Positions 8,665-18,047 of a stretch of 64,000 nt of DNA are shown here, piece after piece. The notes beneath the pieces are model-generated. The model saw only the letters and a list, made by a program, of their open reading frames with translations, had not been told where the DNA came from and did no database searches. Positions within the stretch are counted from its first letter, which is position 1; every line of letters begins with the position of its first letter. Source of the stretch: a bacterium HR11 (GTDB lineage Bacteria > Acidobacteriota > HRBIN11); contig BEHN01000001.1 of NCBI GenBank assembly GCA_002898535.1, forward strand, positions 62,001 to 126,000, given 5' to 3'. The translations under genes and the position numbers were made by a program.

Positions 8665-8770
8665 GCGTCCTCTCCCAGCCAACGGGGTGTGGAGGCGGCC
8701 GGCTGTTGTCGCAGACCCCAGACTCGTGCCCGGCCATTGGCGGTCTACGGTCTGTAGCCTCTCATCGCTT

Positions 8771-8799
8771 TCCCGGGACCCGGTACCCGAGACCCGGGG
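8771..8799. repeat. Heptamer array, CCCGGGACCCGG type
   Basis: Degenerate 7-bp units (GGGACCC, GGTACCC, GAGACCC) in the glcDE-glcF gap. The same motif recurs near 18894-18921, 59050-59072 and 62000-62031. It is self-complementary and could form a hairpin in the transcript. Confidence 0.65.
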
Positions 8800-8804
8800 C
8801 CTTT

Positions 8805-11609
8805 TTATATTCCCTCGACGAATCGCCCGGGATTCAGGATGGAATAGGGATCAAAAGCCTTCTTCAGGCGGCTCATCAGTCGTAGGACCTCGTCAGAGAC
8901 ACCGCCCCATGTGTCGACGTGGGTTTTCAGCTCAGCCGGGGCCGCCAAGACGACCACGTACCCGCCCGACGATAGGGTCCGAACCCGGAGCGATCTTATC
9001 AAGGCGACGACCTTCAAAAGAAATCCGGTCGGGTCGTCCGTATCGGCGGAGACATAAAGGCGCAGGATGCCGACCCCGGCCTCACCGACGATGCCCAGTC
9101 GCAGGTTCGCCCCTTGCGCCATCTCTTCCGCCCACGTGACCGTCGAGCCGACCTCGGCGATGGGGACGCCGACCTTGAGGACGACGCCCCCTCGGTCCCA
9201 GGGAAAGTCCCGGACGGCCTGCCAGAAGCGGTCGTGAAGCTCGCCCTTCAAGTCGGCCTCGGAACGGGCGCCGGCCGACCGGCCGATGGCTCGAGTGCGT
9301 TCGACCTGGGCGGCGACCGCCGGGGCGCACGGGCTCCCGAAGGCGACGGCCAGGCCATACCGTCCGTCCGGCCACGGGAGGCCGACCGAGCCGGCGACGG
9401 CCCGCATGGCCGTCGGATTCAGGAGTTCGACGGTCGTCGGGACCAAGGGAGCGTCCAAAACGCCGGCGACGGTCGCCTGGACCGCCGTTACGTCATCGAA
9501 GGCCATCAGGCACGTCGCCTCGAAGGCCGGCCGGGGATAGACGCGAAAGGTCGCCTCGACGATGACGCCCAGGGTCCCGAGCGACCCGATGTACAGCTTG
9601 GGCATATCGTAGCCGGCGACGTTCTTGACGACCTTCGCCCCGCCGCGGGTGACCGTCCCGTCGGCGTGGACGACCCGGAGGGCCAGGACGAGGTCCCGGG
9701 GCGTCCCGTACCGATGGCGCCAGGGGCCGCTGGCGGCCGTGGCGAGAATGCCCCCGAGGGTCGCCCGGTCGGCGCCCGGCGGGTCTAGGGGGATGAACTG
9801 ACCGTGGGCCGCCAGGAGGGCCTGCGCGTCTTGGAGGGTCGTGCCGGCCCGGAAGGAGGCCGTCATATCGGCCGGCTCGTAGTCGACGACGCCGGTCAGG
9901 TCCGACAGGTCGAGGGCCAAGTCCACCCGGAGGGGCGGTCGGCCCAGGCCGATCATCGTCCCCCCGCCCCAGGGCACGACCTTGAGGTCATGTCGGCAGG
10001 CCAAAGCCAGGATGTCCGAGACCTCTTCGACTGTCCGAGGCCAGGTGATGAGGCGGGGCGTTTGTCCATCGACACTGTACTGGGGGGCCTCCAGCGAGCC
10101 ACCCACGCGCTCGGGACCGATGATATGCCCCAGGTCGGCGATGAGGCGGTCTGGGATCGATAGATGTTCGAGGATGGCGTCCACGGACGGCGGAGTCGGA
10201 TTTGGCTCCAAGCTTGGGTTCGGCAGGTAGTCCCGCGGGAAGACCTTACCGGGATTCAGGAGGCCTTGCGGGTCGAAGACTCGCTTGACCCTCTGCATGG
10301 CGGCCAGGTCTTCGTCCCGGAACATGAGCGGCATGTAGTCCCGCTTTTCGAGACCGATGCCGTGCTCGCCGGTGAGGCTTCCGCCGGCCTCGACGCAGGC
10401 CCGCAGGATTTCGGCCCCCAGGGCTTCGGCCTTCTGAAGCTCCCCAGGCCGACGGGCGTCAAACAGGATGAGGGGATGGAGGTTGCCGTCGCCGGCATGA
10501 AATACGTTGGCGACCCGCAGGCCGTACTGCCGGGACAGCTCCTCGATCCGCTTCATGATGGCCGGGAGCCGCGTCCGGGGGATGACGGCGTCCTGCACGT
10601 AGTAGTCCGGACTGAGCTGACCCATCGAGGCGAAGGCCGCCTTCCGGCCCCGCCAGAGGCGGAGGCGCTCCTCCTCGTCCCGGGCGACCCGGACCTCCCG
10701 GACCCGCCAGGCACGACAGACTTCGAGGACCGGCTCGACGAGGGCCTCGACCTCCTCCCGGGGTCCGTCCAGCTCGATGAGGAGGACGGCCCCGGCGTCT
10801 AAGGGGTAGCCGGCCGCCACGCCCTTCTCGACGGCCTGAATGCTGAGGTTGTCCATCATCTCGATGGCCACGGGGATGATCCCCCGAGCCACGATGGCCG
10901 ACACGGCGTTCGAGGCGTCCTCGACCGTCTCGAACACGGCCATCAGCGTCCGGACCGCCTCGGGCTTCCGCAAGATACGAACGATGACCTTCGTGACGAT
11001 GCCCAGCGTGCCCTCCGAGCCGACGAGGAGGCCCACAAAGTCGTAGCCCGGGACGTCCGGCACCTTCCCCCCAAATAGGACGACCTCTCCGTCGGGCAGG
11101 ACGACCTCGAGGCCGAGGACGTGGTGCGTCGTGACGCCGTACTTGGGCGTGCGGGGACCGCCCGAGTTCTCGGCCACGTTGCCGCCGATGGTGCAGGCCG
11201 TCTGGCTGGCCGGGTCCGGGGCATAGTAGTAGCCCCGTGAGGCCAGAGCCTCGCTGAGGCGGGCATTGATCACGCCGGGCTCGACGACGGCCCGCAGATT
11301 CGGATAGTCGACCTCCAGGATACGGTCCATCCGGTTCAGGGCGATGAGCACGCCCCCGGCCAGGGGGAGGGCACCACCCGAGAGGCCCGTCCCGGCCCCG
11401 CGGGCGACGAAGGGGACCCCCTCGCGGACGCAGACCTGCACGATGCGGGCGACCTGCTCGGTCGTCCGGGGCAGGACGACGACGTCCGGCGTGGCCTGAA
11501 ACACGGTCAGGCCGTCCGTCTCGTAAACCCGCCGCTCGACGGGGTCGGCGATGACGCCGTCCTTCCCGACGATACGGACCAGTTCCCGAACGAAGCGTCG
11601 CTTCTTCAT
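8805..11609 (-). CDS. Fused glycolate oxidase GlcD-GlcE (two FAD-binding subunits in one chain)
   Basis: A 934-residue fusion of two vanillyl-alcohol-oxidase-type flavoproteins. Residues about 1-470 match GlcD: the FAD-binding PCMH segment PFVARGAGTGLSGG and the C-terminal HAGDGNLHPLILFD and GEHGIGLEK motifs. Residues about 490-934 match GlcE, with a second FAD-binding segment (WPRTVEEV, then VPWGGGTMIGLG) and a family-typical LKKAFDPYSILNPGRF end. With GlcF it should oxidise glycolate or D-lactate at the membrane. The start is ambiguous. A GTG at 11672 overlaps the upstream stop, but the 21 codons it adds are heptamer-like repeat sequence, so ATG 11609 is preferred despite a weak ribosome-binding site. 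In E. coli GlcD and GlcE are separate. Confidence 0.9.
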   Translation of the reverse strand: MKKRRFVRELVRIVGKDGVIADPVERRVYETDGLTVFQATPDVVVLPRTTEQVARIVQVCVREGVPFVARGAGTGLSGGALPLAGGVLIALNRMDRILEVDYPNLRAVVEPGVINARLSEALASRGYYYAPDPASQTACTIGGNVAENSGGPRTPKYGVTTHHVLGLEVVLPDGEVVLFGGKVPDVPGYDFVGLLVGSEGTLGIVTKVIVRILRKPEAVRTLMAVFETVEDASNAVSAIVARGIIPVAIEMMDNLSIQAVEKGVAAGYPLDAGAVLLIELDGPREEVEALVEPVLEVCRAWRVREVRVARDEEERLRLWRGRKAAFASMGQLSPDYYVQDAVIPRTRLPAIMKRIEELSRQYGLRVANVFHAGDGNLHPLILFDARRPGELQKAEALGAEILRACVEAGGSLTGEHGIGLEKRDYMPLMFRDEDLAAMQRVKRVFDPQGLLNPGKVFPRDYLPNPSLEPNPTPPSVDAILEHLSIPDRLIADLGHIIGPERVGGSLEAPQYSVDGQTPRLITWPRTVEEVSDILALACRHDLKVVPWGGGTMIGLGRPPLRVDLALDLSDLTGVVDYEPADMTASFRAGTTLQDAQALLAAHGQFIPLDPPGADRATLGGILATAASGPWRHRYGTPRDLVLALRVVHADGTVTRGGAKVVKNVAGYDMPKLYIGSLGTLGVIVEATFRVYPRPAFEATCLMAFDDVTAVQATVAGVLDAPLVPTTVELLNPTAMRAVAGSVGLPWPDGRYGLAVAFGSPCAPAVAAQVERTRAIGRSAGARSEADLKGELHDRFWQAVRDFPWDRGGVVLKVGVPIAEVGSTVTWAEEMAQGANLRLGIVGEAGVGILRLYVSADTDDPTGFLLKVVALIRSLRVRTLSSGGYVVVLAAPAELKTHVDTWGGVSDEVLRLMSRLKKAFDPYSILNPGRFVEGI

Positions 11610-11668
11610 AGCCGAATTCGGGTCCCAGGCAAGCGGACTCCAAGACGACAGACCCTGGACCCCAGACG

Positions 11669-14600
11669 TCACTCCGTAGGGCCGCCGCTCACGGTCAGAC
11701 GGCCCACGTCGGTCCGGCCTCGAATCTCCGGTCGGTACATCACCTGGGCCGAGGCGGCAGGCCGGAAGAACTCGCCGGACGTCACGACCCGGGCCAGGTA
11801 GTAGTACGAACGCGTGACGGCCCCCGGGAGGCGACCAAACACGACGATCCGGTCGTCCCGGACGTCCACGTACTCAGGGGCCCATAAACGGTTTCGGTCC
11901 ACCCAGGTCAGCAAAGGGCTTTCGCCCAGGCGGGGATTCTGGACTTCCAGGGCGGCCGGGAGCCGGTCCTCGACGGCCACGTTGTCCAGGACGACGTGTT
12001 GCGCCGAGGTCACCGTCAATTCGACGACGACCAGGTCCTTGAGCCGGAAATCCTGGACGGGCCGACCCTCCAATGTCCAGTAGCGACGCTCGACACGGAG
12101 GCCGGCCGATTCAGGCGGCGGCGCGGCCGTCGTGGGGAAACCTTCTGTCTCGATCGACAAGTATAGGTCGCCGGAGCCCTGGTGGCGAAGCACGAGGCTC
12201 TCGAGGCTGGCCGCGTTTTCGACCGTCCACGTCAGCCCCTGGGGCGTGGACACGGCCCGGACCGAACGGCCGTCGGCCCGAAGCTCGGCTTCCGGCAAGG
12301 ATTCGTACCGCACGTGGCTGATACGAAGCCCCAGGGCCAGGACGGCCCAGGCGAGTTCCTGCGTGCTGTAAAAGTCGCTGGCCTTCCGCAGGCGTTCGAC
12401 CAGCGTGCGGACGAGGCCCTCGTGTTCGGGGGCGCCGGGACGAAGGGTCTCCAGAATGTAGAGCTGAACGCCCAAGGCCCGCAGGGGCGAATAGAAGTCG
12501 CCGGCGAGGCGACGCTCGGCTTCTGGACGCTGGTGGAGCGTCGCCTGAAGCGCCTTCTCGGCCGTCGCCGTGCGGCCGCCGTGGTGGAGCGCCCCGATGA
12601 GGAAGAGCCGGTCCTCGAAGGAAAGCTTCTGCTCGAGGAGCTGGGCGATCCGGTCCAGGTCGGGACCCTGAAGCCGACGACCCAGAGCCAGGACGTAGTA
12701 GCCGAAGGGCCGGGCTCGGGCGTGGCCCTCGATGTATCGGAGGGCATCCTCCAGGGTCGACGCCGGCACGGGATAGCCCGCCTGCTGAGCGGCCCAGAGG
12801 ACAAAGGTCGCATAGATGGACGCCCACTCGGCCGGGTCGGTCCCGCCCGGCCAGAAGGCAAAGCCGCCCGAGGGCGTCTGCATGGCGACCAAACGCCCGA
12901 TGCCGCTTCGGACCCGGTCGGCCCAGTTCAACTCTCGTGCAAAGGCCGGGTCGAGGTGCTCGACGATCGGCTGGAGCCGCAGGAGGGGCAGGAGCGACGA
13001 GGCCGTCTGCTCGACACAGCCGTAGGGGTACCCCGTCAAGTACTTCAGGTGGGTCAGTGACAAGAAGCCCTGGATGGGCGAGAGGATGATGCGGGTCTTC
13101 TGCATGGAGGGGAGCCAGTCCCGGACATAGGGCTTCAGGTCGGTCTCCCCGGGCGGGACGGCGACGTAGACGGCCTGCCGTTCGTAGGGTCGGTCCGGCG
13201 AGACGGCCAGACGAAACGTGTCGGCATACCGGTCGCTGGACCAAGCGGCCCGGATGCGGACCTCCAGGGTCCCCATCGGCCGGGTCACCCGTAGGGGCAC
13301 CCAGACGGTGCGGGTCCCCTGAGGCGGCAATTCGACCGTCCGGGGCGGCCGGTCCGGGAACTCGGCGCCGTCGGCCTCGACGTCGAGGCGGACCGTCTCC
13401 GGGCGGGCCGTCGTGTTCGTCAGCGTCACGGGGAATCGGAAGGTATCTCCGGCGTGGACAAAACGGGGAAGTGTGGGGAGTACGACGACGTCGGAGCTGA
13501 CCCGCACGGACTTTTCGGCGCCCCCGAGCCGCTCGGCGTCGGCCGCCACGACCATCACGCGGAGCCGTCCCTGGTACGGCGGGACCGTAAAGGTCACCTC
13601 CAGGCGTCCCCGGTCGTCGCTCCGGACCAGGCCGCTCCAGTAAGAGACCAGACGGGTGAAAGTCGGCGTCGGCGTCGGGACAGGCCGCTCGCCGCCGCCC
13701 GTCGCCTGGACGACCTTGCTGATGACCCAGCCCAGCGTCTCGGCCGTACGGACGACGGCCGCCCAGGGGGCGAACACGGCCCCGTAAGCGTCCGGCGTGG
13801 CAAAGCGGGTGATCTGTAAAATCCCCTCGTCCACGACGGCGACGGTCGCCCGGAAGGGCCGGTCGGCCTGGACGCGCACCTTCAGGTCAGAGCCGGGCCG
13901 GACATGTTCAGGTGCCTCGACGGCCAGGTTCAGCCGATGTCGGGCCGGCCGTACGAGCAGGCGCTGGACGCCGAAGGCTCGCGTGACGGCGTAGTTCGGG
14001 CCGGTCCGAAACAGGAGGGCCGACACGTACACCGTCGAGACGCCCGTCGGGACCTGGAACTTCCACGAGGCCGTCGTCCCCCGGGCGTCCTGCCATTCGG
14101 AGCGGACGAGGGCGTCCGTCTCGAGCGTCCACAGGATGCGGCCCTCAAAGGGCAGGAGGGCCTGAGCTTCGACCGTCGCCCCGTAATCGGCTTCTGACTT
14201 ATCGAGTCGAATCTTCAGGACCTCGGGCGAATCCGGCCGCTCGGTCTCACCCCACCAGCCCCAGCCGGTCAGCCAGACTCGGGCCGTCGCCCCCGAGTCC
14301 GGCGCCCGGACCTGAACGACGTAGTCGTACCAGTAATCGGTCGGCGTGAATTGGACCTGGAAGCGGCCGCCTTGAGCCGTCACGGGCACCGCCTCCACCA
14401 TCGGGAATTCCCGACGGGTCCACTGCCATCGGAAGCCGCCCTGGGGGTCGTAGACGCGCACGTAGTCCCGGGAGGCCAGGTAAATCTCGTAGACGAGACG
14501 GGTCTCCCCGGCGACCGGCCGTCCGTCCGGGTCGAGGACGATCCCCTGAACCTGCACGGGCCGGTTCGGGAGAATCCGCCGGCTGGCCGGCTTCAAGCCG

Positions 14601-17098
14601 ATGAGGACCGGGAATCGGTGGACCGTCGTCTCGGCCCGGCCTTTCGTCGAGCGGCCGCTCCCGGCCTCGAAGACGTCCAATTGCAAAGCCACCCGGACCG
14701 GATTCAGAAAACGCTGAAGGTCCGGCGGCCGGCACGTCACGACGGCCGCGCCCTTTTCGTCGAGTCGGCCCTCGACCTCGACCTGGGCGGAAGGGGCTTC
14801 TTCATCGGGGCCACGTATGTAACCGAAGCTGTAATCCGGAAATTCCGGTGACCGGAAGGGCGCCTCCGTGAAGCCACAGGTGCCCTTATAGGCTTCCCCG
14901 GCGGCCGGGGCCCCGAACAGGTAGTCGGCCTGAACCCGAAAGCTCGGCTCTTCCCCTTCTTGGAATCGAGGCTTTTCCGGCGTGACCCGGACGGCCATCC
15001 GCTCCGGGACAAAGGTCTCGATGAAGGCGTAGCCCGTCGTCGCCAGTCGCTCGCCGACCCAGACCTCCAGGGCATAGCGGCCGGTCGGGGCGTTGGAGGG
15101 CGTCTGAAAGGCAAAGGCCTTCATGCCGGCCGCATCGGTCGAGCCCGTCAGTTCGGTAAAGAGCCGTCCCCGGGGGTCCTTCACCCGGACGACGACCGGG
15201 AGGGACAGGCCCCGGAAGGTTCCCCGCTCCCGCAAGACGACGGCAAAGTGGACCTCTTCGCCGGGTCGGTACAGGTCCCGCTCCATATAGACATAGGGCA
15301 CGTAGTTGATGGTCCAGTAGTCGGGGCCCGAGACCTCGAAGGGCTCCATCGACAGGGCGGACGTGTCTATGTGGAGGAACGTCCAGTCTGACCCCCGACG
15401 GCCGATGAGGAGGTAGGGCCGCCGCTCTCGAACGTCTTCATACGGCGCCTCGCAGAAGCCCTGCCGGTCGGTCACGCAGTGGCCGATGACGACGTTCCGG
15501 TCGCTCAGGACCCGCACGTCGACGTCGCTCAGGGGCTTTCCGGCGTCGGCGCTCACGGCCCAGACGTAGACCCGCCGGGGAGCCGTCTTGGCGATGAGGG
15601 CCACGTCGGAGATGACGACGTAGGCCGAGTCCCGCCGTTGCGAACTCTCGTCATAGAGGTCTTCCCCAAAGTCCTCACCTTCTTCCTCGGCTTCCGCCTC
15701 GGCGGGCGGGGGTCCGGGCCTTGGAGGCCGGGGCAGTTCGACGACGACCTCGTACAGCCCCGGCTCGCGGGTGTCCATCAGGCCGTCCAGGTCCAGCCAG
15801 GTCAACGGGCTTTTCTCCGACGTCTCGACCGGGACGGCCCGGTCCCGGACGACCGGCTCGCTCAGGCCCCGGAAGCCGTATTCCCCGGCGTACAGCGCTT
15901 CATACCAGGGGACGAGATTCTCGGGCGGAAGCCGGTAGACCGAGACCTGAAGCTGGGAAGCCTGCCGGACCTGAACGGGAAGCTTGACCCCGCCCTGCCG
16001 ACCCAGGTAACGACCTCGAACGGCGATCCGCACCCGCGGGGCCGGTCGCGGGACCTGGACCGTGAACTCCTGGTCCTCGGGCAGGACGGCCCCCTCGGCC
16101 GTCGCCAGCCCGGCCCGAATGCGCACCCGGTAAGTCTGCTCCGGGAAGAACTCGGCGAAGAGGTCGATGCCGTCGGTCGTGACGATGAACCGATAGGGAA
16201 TCGGGGGGTCCAGTTGAATCGACGGTCGCACGGTCGCGACGTCCGGCCGGCAGGTCCCCGCTCCTCGCACGCTACATCGGACCTCCAGCGTGAAGCCTTC
16301 CGACCCCTCCCGCAGGCGTACGGACGACACGTAGACTTCCTTTCGGGGGATGCGGACCTCGACGGATTCATCCCGGGGCATCTGCAGACCGGCCCGGGCC
16401 AGCGGGAAGCCCTTCCGGAGGACGACCCGATAGACGTCGGCCCCCGTGTTCTCAAAGACGACCCGGACGGCCGTCGGCCGGGGGTCCGGCTCGACGGCCC
16501 GCACGGACGCCGTCCGGCCCCGGGCGTCCTCGACGGCGATGAAGGACTCGACGCCCGCCTGCTGGAGCGGATAGTTGGCCTCCAGACGGGCCGTGACGTT
16601 CGCCTCGTCCCACCGCTGAACGTACCCGCTCAGGACCGTCGGGACCGGCGGTACGATCTCGACCTTTTGCTCCGACGTCGCCACCGACCGGTCCGGCCGG
16701 AGGGGCACGCAGGCAATCGTCAGTCGATAGGGCTGGCCCGGTTCGAGGGGGGCCGCCAGCCGATACTCAAAGGTGTGACCCGAAGTCCAGACGACCCGAC
16801 CCGGCACCGGGGGGTCCAGCCGAATGCACGCCCGGGCGTGCTCGGCCGAGAGCTCCAGGTCCGGCTCCCCCGTCACGGGTCCGGCCATGTGGAACACGAG
16901 ACGGTCCGGCGGGGGTCCCTCCAGACGGCCCGTCGGCTGGACCCACACTCGAACGGCCATGCGGGCCGCCGGCGGAGCCGGCTTTTTCTCGACCCGCAGG
17001 CGACCGGGCCGGTGAAGCCACCCGAGCCGCCACAGACCGACGACGACCCCGCATAAGGCGACGACGCCGAAAAGCCCCAGGAGCCACCTACGGCGCAT
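11669..17098 (-). CDS. Bacterial alpha-2-macroglobulin (thioester-containing, membrane-anchored)
   Basis: Large periplasmic protease-trapping protein of the YfaS/alpha-2-macroglobulin family, 1809 residues. The N-terminus has a basic start followed by one transmembrane helix (about residues 5-28) with no lipobox, so it is probably anchored in the inner membrane. The thioester motif CVEQ begins at Cys1361 within PYGCVEQTAS and is followed by the alpha-helical thioester domain. Upstream are repeated beta-sandwich MG domains. Colonisation-linked bacterial homologues usually sit beside penicillin-binding protein 1C; no such gene is present here. Instead it directly precedes and slightly overlaps the glycolate oxidase genes. 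The start has AAGGGGG upstream. Confidence 0.9.
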   Translation of the reverse strand: MRRRWLLGLFGVVALCGVVVGLWRLGWLHRPGRLRVEKKPAPPAARMAVRVWVQPTGRLEGPPPDRLVFHMAGPVTGEPDLELSAEHARACIRLDPPVPGRVVWTSGHTFEYRLAAPLEPGQPYRLTIACVPLRPDRSVATSEQKVEIVPPVPTVLSGYVQRWDEANVTARLEANYPLQQAGVESFIAVEDARGRTASVRAVEPDPRPTAVRVVFENTGADVYRVVLRKGFPLARAGLQMPRDESVEVRIPRKEVYVSSVRLREGSEGFTLEVRCSVRGAGTCRPDVATVRPSIQLDPPIPYRFIVTTDGIDLFAEFFPEQTYRVRIRAGLATAEGAVLPEDQEFTVQVPRPAPRVRIAVRGRYLGRQGGVKLPVQVRQASQLQVSVYRLPPENLVPWYEALYAGEYGFRGLSEPVVRDRAVPVETSEKSPLTWLDLDGLMDTREPGLYEVVVELPRPPRPGPPPAEAEAEEEGEDFGEDLYDESSQRRDSAYVVISDVALIAKTAPRRVYVWAVSADAGKPLSDVDVRVLSDRNVVIGHCVTDRQGFCEAPYEDVRERRPYLLIGRRGSDWTFLHIDTSALSMEPFEVSGPDYWTINYVPYVYMERDLYRPGEEVHFAVVLRERGTFRGLSLPVVVRVKDPRGRLFTELTGSTDAAGMKAFAFQTPSNAPTGRYALEVWVGERLATTGYAFIETFVPERMAVRVTPEKPRFQEGEEPSFRVQADYLFGAPAAGEAYKGTCGFTEAPFRSPEFPDYSFGYIRGPDEEAPSAQVEVEGRLDEKGAAVVTCRPPDLQRFLNPVRVALQLDVFEAGSGRSTKGRAETTVHRFPVLIGLKPASRRILPNRPVQVQGIVLDPDGRPVAGETRLVYEIYLASRDYVRVYDPQGGFRWQWTRREFPMVEAVPVTAQGGRFQVQFTPTDYWYDYVVQVRAPDSGATARVWLTGWGWWGETERPDSPEVLKIRLDKSEADYGATVEAQALLPFEGRILWTLETDALVRSEWQDARGTTASWKFQVPTGVSTVYVSALLFRTGPNYAVTRAFGVQRLLVRPARHRLNLAVEAPEHVRPGSDLKVRVQADRPFRATVAVVDEGILQITRFATPDAYGAVFAPWAAVVRTAETLGWVISKVVQATGGGERPVPTPTPTFTRLVSYWSGLVRSDDRGRLEVTFTVPPYQGRLRVMVVAADAERLGGAEKSVRVSSDVVVLPTLPRFVHAGDTFRFPVTLTNTTARPETVRLDVEADGAEFPDRPPRTVELPPQGTRTVWVPLRVTRPMGTLEVRIRAAWSSDRYADTFRLAVSPDRPYERQAVYVAVPPGETDLKPYVRDWLPSMQKTRIILSPIQGFLSLTHLKYLTGYPYGCVEQTASSLLPLLRLQPIVEHLDPAFARELNWADRVRSGIGRLVAMQTPSGGFAFWPGGTDPAEWASIYATFVLWAAQQAGYPVPASTLEDALRYIEGHARARPFGYYVLALGRRLQGPDLDRIAQLLEQKLSFEDRLFLIGALHHGGRTATAEKALQATLHQRPEAERRLAGDFYSPLRALGVQLYILETLRPGAPEHEGLVRTLVERLRKASDFYSTQELAWAVLALGLRISHVRYESLPEAELRADGRSVRAVSTPQGLTWTVENAASLESLVLRHQGSGDLYLSIETEGFPTTAAPPPESAGLRVERRYWTLEGRPVQDFRLKDLVVVELTVTSAQHVVLDNVAVEDRLPAALEVQNPRLGESPLLTWVDRNRLWAPEYVDVRDDRIVVFGRLPGAVTRSYYYLARVVTSGEFFRPAASAQVMYRPEIRGRTDVGRLTVSGGPTE

Positions 17099-17121
17099 AA
17101 GGGAACCCCCTTATGGATAGA

Positions 17122-17165
17122 TCGGCAGTTCGGGAGTTCGGGAATCCGGGAGTTCGGCGGGTAGG
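17122..17165. repeat. Octamer tandem array (GGCAGTTC/GGGAATTC type)
   Basis: Five 8-bp units, GGCAGTTC, GGGAGTTC, GGGAATCC, GGGAGTTC, GGCGGGTA, immediately upstream of the alpha-2-macroglobulin ribosome-binding site. Confidence 0.85.
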
Positions 17166-17181
17166 CCCTTTTTGTCCAGGC

Positions 17182-17203
17182 CCCCGCTCTCAGACGAGCG
17201 GGG
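17182..17203. repeat. Dispersed palindrome CCCCGCTC-N6-GAGCGGGG, copy 2
   Basis: Perfect 8-bp arms around TCAGAC, followed by CTTG. Close match to the copy at 27024-27045. Confidence 0.75.
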
Positions 17204-17276
17204 CTTGATTTCCGTTGGCTCTGTGGACATCCCTGCGCCATCGTCTCAAAGCCCCCTGCGGCGTCCATCCCCATCC

Positions 17277-17370
17277 GAACGCCGGGAGTCATCCCGGCGT
17301 CCATCCCATCCGGACGCCGGGCGTCATCCCGGCGTCCCTCGGTCCCGGCGCCGCCGGTGACGGCGGCGTC
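17277..17370. repeat. Tandem REP-like hairpins
   Basis: Three GC-rich hairpins about 35 bp apart. The first pairs GAACGCCGGG with CCCGGCGTCC around AGTCAT (17277-17302). The second pairs GGACGCCGGG with CCCGGCGTCC around CGTCAT (17312-17337, perfect 10-bp arms). The third is a CGCCGCC/GGCGGCG pair near 17349-17367. Each ends GCGTCC and is followed by CATCCC or similar. The layout resembles REP/BIME elements; no RAYT transposase gene is in the window. Confidence 0.7.
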
Positions 17371-17377
17371 CATCCCG

Positions 17378-17457
17378 CCTGAATTTTTTGGGCTCTCCTC
17401 GGCGGGCCCATGGCCTCCGGGCCTCCCCAGAAGCCTGAAGAGGCTATCAACAGAGCC
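17378..17457. repeat. 80-bp dispersed repeat, copy 1
   Basis: Begins CCTGAATTTTTTGGG and ends ATCAACAGAGCC. It matches 24831-24910 with about nine differences in 80 bp by eye. The AACAGAGCC terminus is shared with the core element family. Confidence 0.85.
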
Positions 17458-17468
17458 ATTTCCGTTCT

Positions 17469-17521
17469 GCATTCCCCTGCCCATCTGCCGAATCCTCCCC
17501 GAACTGCTGAACTCCCGAATC
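17469..17521. repeat. Octamer array abutting the NUDIX stop codon
   Basis: Degenerate 8-bp units of CATCTGCC/GAACTGCT/GAACTCCC type run up to and into the stop codon of the minus-strand NUDIX gene. Confidence 0.8.
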
Positions 17522-17966
17522 AGTGCAACAACCCCAGCCGTCGCAGGTGGGCCAGACTGTCCCGGATGATGACGTCGTGATCGAAGGCCAACGGAGGGAG
17601 GCTCTCGACCGGAAACCAGGCGGCCCGGGCGGCGTCGTCACCGCCCTGGACCTCGACGGGGGCCGGCACGACGACGACATAGGCGACCGTGATGACCCGC
17701 CCCCGGGGGTCCCGGCCCGGTGCGTCATAGATGCCGACCAACAGGAGGTCCGATTCCTGGACCTGAATCCCCGTCTCTTCCGCTAACTCTCGGACCGCGC
17801 ACGTGGCGACCCGCTCGTGGGGTTCCAGGAATCCGCCGGGGATCGCCCAGGTGCCTTCAAAGGGCGGCCGCCCCCGTTGAATGAGCAGGACCTGGGGTGA
17901 CGGCGTCCGGGCGACGACCAGGACGTCGGCTGTCAGGGCATAGCCCATCTCCGGGATGGCATGCAT
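17520..17966 (-). CDS. NUDIX hydrolase (ADP-ribose pyrophosphatase-like)
   Basis: Cytoplasmic nucleoside-diphosphate-linked hydrolase of 148 residues. The Nudix box is intact, running from GGFLEPHE to RELAEETGI (about residues 43-66), with the REXXEE metal ligands. The preceding strand LLIQRGRPPFEGTWAIPGG is typical of ADP-ribose or 8-oxo-dGTP-type members; substrate is unresolved. The chosen ATG at 17966 is where family similarity begins. The open frame continues upstream only through an octamer array whose translation (for example PNGPSAEFPNFRIAET) is not protein-like. No good Shine-Dalgarno precedes the start; only GGTGG is close. Confidence 0.85.
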   Translation of the reverse strand: MHAIPEMGYALTADVLVVARTPSPQVLLIQRGRPPFEGTWAIPGGFLEPHERVATCAVRELAEETGIQVQESDLLLVGIYDAPGRDPRGRVITVAYVVVVPAPVEVQGGDDAARAAWFPVESLPPLAFDHDVIIRDSLAHLRRLGLLH

Positions 17967-17976
17967 GGCCACCGTC

Positions 17977-18047
17977 TCGGCAATTCGGAAGTTCGGGAAT
18001 TCGGCAGACGGGCCGTTCGGCAGTCGGCAGGTGGGCGGGTGGGGGTC
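17977..18047. repeat. Octamer array upstream of the NUDIX start
   Basis: Units such as GGCAATTC, GGAAGTTC, GGGAATTC, GGCAGACG, GGCAGTCG, GGCAGGTG. It ends about 10 bp from the start codon. Further REP-like inverted sequence (GATGACAGCGGGATGATGCCCGCCC region) lies at about 18070-18120 in the same 300-bp gap, which holds no gene. Confidence 0.85.

Larger units (their letters stand above)
17099..17519. other. Repeat mosaic upstream of the alpha-2-macroglobulin gene
   Basis: No gene. From left to right it holds an octamer array (17122-17165), a dispersed palindrome (17182-17203), three REP-like hairpins (17277-17370), an 80-bp dispersed repeat (17378-17457) and a second octamer array that runs into the NUDIX stop codon. 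Confidence 0.8.

Noticed and set aside
11610-11672. GTG-initiated, 21-residue longer GlcDE overlapping the upstream stop
   Set aside because: The extra codons are heptamer-like repeat sequence and precede the conserved start; kept only as an alternative.
15479-17056. Long plus-strand open frame opposite the alpha-2-macroglobulin gene
   Set aside because: Shadow of a high-GC gene: it is antisense to a clearly recognisable family, and its translation is Arg/Pro/Gly/Asp-rich without motifs.
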